From JAIBAI01 sp044238875 (GTDB taxonomy: Bacteria > Bacteroidota > Bacteroidia > M30B66), in assembly GCA_044238875.1 (NCBI GenBank), contig JBIICM010000093.1, forward strand, positions 1-9,762: 9,762 bases of DNA. Direction: 5' to 3'. Positions within the stretch are counted from its first letter, which is position 1. Every line of letters begins with the position of its first letter. The notes under the pieces are model-generated. The model searched no databases, was not told the DNA's origin, and worked only from the letters and a program-made list of their open reading frames with translations. Made by a program: the position numbers and the translations under genes. Of this stretch, positions 5,467-9,762 are shown one piece after another.

Positions 5467-8400
5467 TTATTCAACCAACGCAACTTTACCGCTGAGCCGT
5501 TTTGTTTCTTTCAGGTTATCCTCAACCAGCGCTTTCCAAACGTAAATATCAGCCTGAACAGGTCTGCCCTGATAGGTTCCATCCCAACCTTGTTTCACAC
5601 CATCCCCTGCGTAAATTAATTCGCCCCAGCGGTTGAAAATCTCCAGCTGAACAGTTTTTATGTGTGTGCAAACAAGCGCAAAATGGTCGTTTTTTCCATC
5701 ACCGTTCGGGGTAAAGGCAGAAGGAGCGTAAATGGTTGGTGTTGGATCAACTTTCAACGGCAAACACATGGTGTCGGCACACGCCTGAAGTGTTTTCACC
5801 CGAAGACAGATCAGGTAGTTGCCCATATCTGCGTAGATGTGCGAAGGCTCCTCCTCAAATGAAAATTCTCCATCGCCAAACGACCATTCAAAGAATTGTG
5901 CACCAATGCTTTCCTGTTCAAGCATAACCGCAGGATTCATTTCATCCAGCCGGTTGGTTTGCATGCTGAAACCGGCCAACGGATTGGGATATACTTCTAC
6001 CAAATTTTCTGCTTTTAAATCGGTTTTGCAGCCAAATGCATCTGTTATGCTAACCGCCACGGTATGCGTTCCGGTTTCATTAAAACACTTTTTCTCCTCC
6101 TCCTTCTTGCCCGTTTCTCCGTTATGAAATGCCCAGTGATAAGATGTAATTTCTTCGGTGCTGCTAAGCGCTACCCAAAAGCCGGCACATACAGGGGCGC
6201 AACCTTTCAGGTTTTCGCCTCTAATCTCACCCTTTGGTGCCAAACGAAGCAATACAGTATGGCTTGTATCAGCTTCGCAACCGCTTACATCTGTTACCGA
6301 AGCCGTATAAGTTGTTGTTGAATCGGGTTGGTGGTTCAGCTTGTTTTCGCTATGCGGGAATCCATCCCAGTAAACATTGGTATGTCTGGATCCCCCGGTT
6401 ACAATGGCTTCCAGCTGAACCGTATTTCCCTTACAAACATAGTCAGGGCCGTTGATCTGTATTTTTAATTTTTCAGGCTGTGGTATTTGAACCTCAGCTG
6501 TTTTTATACAACCGTTTGAGTCAGTTACCTCCACCGTCGCAAGGCCTGCCGAAAGTGAATCTGCAATGGCCGAAAGGTCACCGTTTTGCCATTTAAATAC
6601 AAAGGGTTTACTCCCTGATAATACTTCTGTCTCAACACTGCCATCCGCAAAGCCAAAGCACGAAACGCCCTTAACTAAGTTGGCTTTTATCTGAAGATCA
6701 GGTATGTAGGTGATGTTAAACAAACTATCGTACGCGCATCCGTTACTATCGCTCACCCCAATCAATAAACTTCCGGGGGCAAGATTTTGAAACCTGCTTG
6801 TTGCAGAAAAGGTGCTGTAAGCACTGCTAAACCTGAAAGGAGCTGTTCCCGAAATAACTGAGTCGATTTCAAGTGCGGCGTTGTTTTGGCTGCAGGTGGC
6901 CGGCGTGATGCTTGCCAGCAGTCCTGATGGACCCGGATGCTGGCGCAAAAGCGTATCAAGTTTAAACACGCAGTTGTTCGAATCACGCACCACCACCGAA
7001 AGGCTCGTTTCATTGAGCGTATCCAACACAAAGGGCATTTCTACGGTTGCATAGCTCACCCCGTTCACAATCAACCCGAAGGGGGCTAGTCCGCCGGTTA
7101 TCGTGCTTATCCTGAATTCTCCGTTTGGCAAACCGCAGGTAGCATCGATAACCGAAACCTGTGCGGCAGTTGGATAGCTTAGCATGTTAATCTGAACACT
7201 GTCTTCGAACCTGCAATTCAAACTATCGCGCAGCTGCATTATATAAACACCCGACTGCAGGCCACTGAATTGAGGGCTGGTTTGTTCCAGACCGGCATCC
7301 AGCGAAAAGGCATAGGGCGGGGAGCCTCCTTTGGCTAAAATATTTACCTGCCCGTTTGCCTGATTGCAGGTAGCCGGAATTTCAGAAATAGTGGCGCTCA
7401 AAGGAGTCGGCTGATGAACTAAAAATGATATGGTATCGCTACAGCCTGCAATATCGGTAACCTCAAGGCTGTAAGTGCCTGCGGCAAGGCCTGCCAGAGA
7501 ATCTGTCGAAGCTCCTGTACTCCATAAATAGCTAAATGGCTCCCATCCGCTCACATTGGGCCGGATGGAACCATCTGATAGCCCAAAACAGTTCATGTGT
7601 TCGATGATAGGGGTGAATTTCGCTCCGGGTGAAAGATTTATCAGCGCGGTATCGGTGGCCACATTGCCTGTTGCATCGGTGAGCGTAATGGTAACAAGGG
7701 TGGTCTGCCCTGGGCAAATCGTTTCCTGAAGCCCTGTATTGGCACTGGTTGACCAATTTACCTGATAGGGTGGAAAACCATACGCTGTTGAATACTGTAA
7801 GGTCTTGCACTCGCCCGGGCAAACTGTATCTCCGGTAATGGTAACGCCGAATTTGCAAGGGGGCACCACTACGTTTTGCGTAACCGTGCCGGAACAGCCA
7901 GCACTTGAGGTAGTGACAAGGGTTACAGGATAGGTGCCCGGCGCCGGAAAGGTGACAAGGGGATTGCTTTGGGTGGAAGCTGATGGGTTGGCGTTACTAC
8001 CAAAGCTCCAGCTGTTAGTATAAGATGAACCACCGGTAACCTGGGTGGTGTTGTTAAGCTGAACGGGTACATCGCAGGCTGGTGCAGTGTATGAAAAGGA
8101 AGCAGCCGGCAAGGGGGCCACCGTAAGGGGCACGGAATAATTTGAAACACACCCGTTGAACGCGGTAAGGCTCAGGGTGTAGGTAGTACTTACGGCGGGG
8201 CTTACCGTAATGGATTGGCTCAGCATGTTTCCCGGATTCCAGCGGTATTGTGAGTAACCCGCGGGTGCTGTGAGCGTAACTGATTGTCCGGGGCAAATAG
8301 TATCTGACAGCTCGCTCAGGGTTGAAGGGCTGCACACTGCATCCACATAGGCATATCCGTAATGTCCGCCATGACTACAATCGCCGGCTGTGAATTCCAC

Positions 8401-9450
8401 GGTTACCTCCTGACCAAGGTAATTGCTCAAATCCACATTTACTGTGCTCCAGGGCTTGTACTTCACTGATCCGCCCCTGGCATTAAAGAACCCGGGAAGA
8501 CCGCCTCTGGCTGAAACCACGAAATCGGAACAGGGCACAATATTGCCATTTCGGTCTTTGACAATGGCACGGAAAAAGGGTTGTTCAGCTGAGGTATGAC
8601 CGGGGTCTTCGAAAACCACCGCATAGCGATAGGTGAAACTGCTGTTGTTGGAGCTTACCAGAAAGGTTTGGCGAAGTTGTTCTGCCTGTGCGCCAATCGA
8701 GTTGTTGCCAAGGCGCACGGAGAATGGTCCTCCGTTTGGGTCAACCCTCGGAAAGCCGCCAACCGGGTCGTTTCCGCCCGTCATGATGGCATGGCGGCTA
8801 TTTACCTCGCCAATGCCGGTCATATTGTAGGTAGGCGTTGGAGCGCCCGAAGGGCCGGTTTGCGCTGCTCCGGTGGTGGCAATCCAGCCTGAAAAATTGT
8901 TAGCGCCAAAACCCATGTTTGTGCAGCCCGGCTGGGTAGGCGCGGCCACAAATGTGATGGCAAGGTCGAATCGGAAGCAGTTTGAATAAAAGTTATTCCA
9001 GGTGAGGGCATCGATTAAAATGATAAATGTTTCGCCGGAGCTCGCCGGAAGCACCATTGCGGGCGATGTTCCCCAGCCTCCGGTGGCATAGGCAATGCAA
9101 TCGGCCGAATTCAGCGGGCATGCCTGAAAAACGGTGAGAGAAGGTTGTGGCCAGCCCGAAGCGGCCACAACATCGCTCATGTTGATGGATAAAAACCCAT
9201 TTTCAGGTGCTGTCACGGAAAACATGTAGTCCTGCCCCCCGTAGGAATTCCCGCTCCATGATTGAGCGCAGGAAAAAGGACCGTTCACATCGTTCCCCTG
9301 ACCGCATAGATTAAAATTGTTGAGTGTAAATGGTAGGCTTACCGGATTGGCAAGAGCAGCAGCGCAGTTATTGCCTCCCTGTGCACGAATTGATACCGGG
9401 AACAAAATGCTCATTAAAGCTATTCCTAACATAATTCGCAAACATTTCAT
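5467..9450 (-). CDS. secreted multidomain surface protein with SprB repeats, PKD domains and T9SS type B sorting domain
   Basis: A 1327-residue exported protein, probably displayed on the cell surface or released. Residues 1-23 are a Sec signal peptide (MKCLRIMLGIALMSILFPVS, cleavage after IRA or AQ). Then follow a PPC-like beta domain (about 25-170), a jelly-roll, adhesin-like domain (about 175-373, ending GDCSHGGHYGYAYVD), an Ig-like module (376-447), a PKD domain (448-530), an Ig-like module (535-607), five SprB-like repeats (613-990), an Ig-like module (997-1068), PKD domains (1071-1153 and 1157-1236, with SFGDG) and a CHU_C sorting domain (1240-1327). Paired cysteines recur through the modules. 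No enzyme active site is visible, so adhesion, gliding or surface-layer roles are the likeliest inference. It starts with ATG at 9450; no TAnnTTTG promoter is evident upstream. It converges on the THX-like gene. Confidence 0.93.
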   Translation of the reverse strand: MKCLRIMLGIALMSILFPVSIRAQGGNNCAAALANPVSLPFTLNNFNLCGQGNDVNGPFSCAQSWSGNSYGGQDYMFSVTAPENGFLSINMSDVVAASGWPQPSLTVFQACPLNSADCIAYATGGWGTSPAMVLPASSGETFIILIDALTWNNFYSNCFRFDLAITFVAAPTQPGCTNMGFGANNFSGWIATTGAAQTGPSGAPTPTYNMTGIGEVNSRHAIMTGGNDPVGGFPRVDPNGGPFSVRLGNNSIGAQAEQLRQTFLVSSNNSSFTYRYAVVFEDPGHTSAEQPFFRAIVKDRNGNIVPCSDFVVSARGGLPGFFNARGGSVKYKPWSTVNVDLSNYLGQEVTVEFTAGDCSHGGHYGYAYVDAVCSPSTLSELSDTICPGQSVTLTAPAGYSQYRWNPGNMLSQSITVSPAVSTTYTLSLTAFNGCVSNYSVPLTVAPLPAASFSYTAPACDVPVQLNNTTQVTGGSSYTNSWSFGSNANPSASTQSNPLVTFPAPGTYPVTLVTTSSAGCSGTVTQNVVVPPCKFGVTITGDTVCPGECKTLQYSTAYGFPPYQVNWSTSANTGLQETICPGQTTLVTITLTDATGNVATDTALINLSPGAKFTPIIEHMNCFGLSDGSIRPNVSGWEPFSYLWSTGASTDSLAGLAAGTYSLEVTDIAGCSDTISFLVHQPTPLSATISEIPATCNQANGQVNILAKGGSPPYAFSLDAGLEQTSPQFSGLQSGVYIMQLRDSLNCRFEDSVQINMLSYPTAAQVSVIDATCGLPNGEFRISTITGGLAPFGLIVNGVSYATVEMPFVLDTLNETSLSVVVRDSNNCVFKLDTLLRQHPGPSGLLASITPATCSQNNAALEIDSVISGTAPFRFSSAYSTFSATSRFQNLAPGSLLIGVSDSNGCAYDSLFNITYIPDLQIKANLVKGVSCFGFADGSVETEVLSGSKPFVFKWQNGDLSAIADSLSAGLATVEVTDSNGCIKTAEVQIPQPEKLKIQINGPDYVCKGNTVQLEAIVTGGSRHTNVYWDGFPHSENKLNHQPDSTTTYTASVTDVSGCEADTSHTVLLRLAPKGEIRGENLKGCAPVCAGFWVALSSTEEITSYHWAFHNGETGKKEEEKKCFNETGTHTVAVSITDAFGCKTDLKAENLVEVYPNPLAGFSMQTNRLDEMNPAVMLEQESIGAQFFEWSFGDGEFSFEEEPSHIYADMGNYLICLRVKTLQACADTMCLPLKVDPTPTIYAPSAFTPNGDGKNDHFALVCTHIKTVQLEIFNRWGELIYAGDGVKQGWDGTYQGRPVQADIYVWKALVEDNLKETKRLSGKVALVE
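5470..5733 (-). other. C-terminal type IX secretion sorting domain (CHU_C type)
   Basis: Residues 1240-1327 begin IYAPSAFTPNGDGKND and continue with VQLEIFNRWGELIY, GWDGTYQG and DIYVWKA, ending GKVALVE. These are hallmark segments of the gliding-motility-associated, type B sorting domain used for export through the outer membrane by the type IX system. It implies that the genome encodes that secretion system; none of its components are in the window. Confidence 0.93.
6481..7614 (-). repeat. five SprB-like repeat modules within the surface protein
   Basis: Protein-level repeats of roughly 75-80 residues begin at MNCFGLSDGSI (about 619), ATCNQANGQVNI (693), ATCGLPNGEFRI (770), ATCSQNNAALEI (851) and VSCFGFADGSVE (929). 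Each starts with a Cys-x-x-x-(D/N)G-like turn and ends with V-x-D-S/I-x-x-C, so a Cys pair probably closes each module. The first and last are closest to the SprB consensus, with W-S/Q-T/N-G and the LSAG/LAAGTY segment; the middle three are diverged. DNA identity between copies is low, indicating old duplication. Confidence 0.75.
9382..9450 (-). other. Sec signal peptide of the surface protein
   Basis: Residues 1-23 carry one Lys and one Arg, a hydrophobic core (IMLGIALMSILFPV) and a small-residue region (SIRAQ) suitable for signal peptidase I. Type IX substrates first cross the inner membrane this way. There is no lipobox Cys. Confidence 0.8.
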
Positions 9451-9507
9451 TGAACTACCATTTTAAACCAAACCCGGTGGGGTATTTCGGTGGTTCAGTT
9501 ACGATAT

Positions 9508-9660
9508 TCAATATTGAGGGGTTGCGCTTTTCTTTTGACTATGTAAGGTTTCGGATATGATTGATGGTTTTTTGTGTTTGGCATTGAGCCATACGGCAGG
9601 ACAATCCATTTTATATGCCAGTTGTTTGAGCAGAGTGGTTTTACCCACTTGCCTCGCCAT
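9508..9660 (-). pseudogene. remnant of an AAA_14/DUF4143-type P-loop ATPase
   Basis: The 50 codons from the ATG at 9660 read MARQVGKTTLLKQLAYKMDC and then PAVWLNAKHKKPS. RQVGKTTLLKQLA followed about ten residues later by WLN matches the N-terminal nucleotide-binding segment of the Bacteroidota-rich AAA_14/DUF4143 ATPases. In intact members the motif reads G(A/P)RQVGKTT; here the first Walker A Gly is Met. Only about 30 residues are recognisable, the frame stops at 9508, and upstream it runs into the terminator hairpin at 9694-9726. No Walker B, sensor or C-terminal domain is found in any frame. It is probably a decayed fragment and not a working gene. Confidence 0.5.
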
Positions 9661-9690
9661 GACTCGTGTCTCACGAATCAATATACGCTC

Positions 9691-9726
9691 AAAAAAAATC
9701 CCCGCCACATTTGGGCAGGGATTTTT
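9691..9726 (-). terminator. hairpin terminator, probably for a - strand gene beyond the window
   Basis: AAAAATCCCCGCC (9694-9706) pairs with GGCAGGGATTTTT (9714-9726) with one C-A mismatch and a 7-base loop. Read on the - strand it is followed by eight T (9698-9691), the stronger tail, suggesting termination of a - strand gene to the right. A five-T run on the other side makes bidirectional use possible. Confidence 0.65.
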
Positions 9727-9762
9727 CGGTTTTAAAAGTTAAAACTCCTTAATTTTTCACCA

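Larger units (their letters stand above)
9451..9762. other. upstream region of the surface protein gene
   Basis: This 312-base stretch holds no intact gene. From left to right it contains about 55 bases of leader with no TAnnTTTG on the - strand, a short A/T-rich palindrome (CAATATTG near 9510), the ATPase remnant, and the terminator. Transcription of the surface protein gene must therefore use a promoter I cannot identify, possibly one read by an alternative sigma factor. Confidence 0.55.

Noticed and set aside
5440..5468. Possible terminator between the convergent genes (AAGCC ... GGCTT)
   Set aside because: The stem is only five pairs with a loop of nearly 20 bases and no adjoining T tract on the + strand; a - strand alternative (GGTT/AGCC) is four pairs.
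8596..8892. 98-codon + strand open frame inside the surface protein gene
   Set aside because: It is antisense to a clearly coding region, has no family resemblance and no promoter or leader; other open frames opposite this gene are likewise shadows.
9557..9742. 61-codon + strand open frame in the right-hand region
   Set aside because: It overlaps the ATPase remnant and the terminator hairpin in antisense, and its product resembles nothing I recognise.

Overview
The window looks like a chromosomal segment from a member of the Bacteroidota. Three signs agree. The large right-hand gene ends in a gliding-motility-type (CHU_C, type IX secretion type B) sorting domain and carries SprB-like repeats. 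The small ribosomal protein THX is present. Several genes are preceded by the TAnnTTTG -7 element with an upstream TTG/TTTG, and start codons sit behind A/T-rich leaders with no Shine-Dalgarno sequence. I see no tRNA, rRNA, CRISPR array or intact mobile element.

Layout on the + strand. (1) 1-1302: the 3' part of gpmI (cofactor-independent phosphoglycerate mutase), cut by the window edge. (2) 1425-2474: gap (glyceraldehyde-3-phosphate dehydrogenase) with its own promoter and a terminator, so two lower-glycolysis enzymes lie side by side. (3) 2597-3616: an unrecognised polytopic membrane protein, followed after 7 bases by (4) fmt (methionyl-tRNA formyltransferase), 3624-4580, probably as one transcript. 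(5) 4767-5039: an HU-family nucleoid protein with a clear promoter and a strong terminator. (6) 5164-5454: a THX-like ribosomal protein whose usual short basic core is followed by about 70 residues of Lys/Ala-rich tail.

On the - strand, 9450-5467 encodes a 1327-residue secreted, multidomain, Cys-rich surface protein: signal peptide, two N-terminal beta-rich domains, Ig/PKD modules, five SprB-like repeats, more Ig/PKD modules and a C-terminal sorting domain. It converges on the THX gene with only 12 bases between stop codons. Upstream of it, 9451-9762 holds a short remnant of a P-loop ATPase and a hairpin terminator, probably serving a - strand gene beyond the right edge.

Most of the window is housekeeping. 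The less explained parts are the His-bearing membrane protein beside fmt, the long basic tail on THX, the repeats upstream of hup and the ATPase remnant. I did not find convincing evidence of a new multi-gene system.
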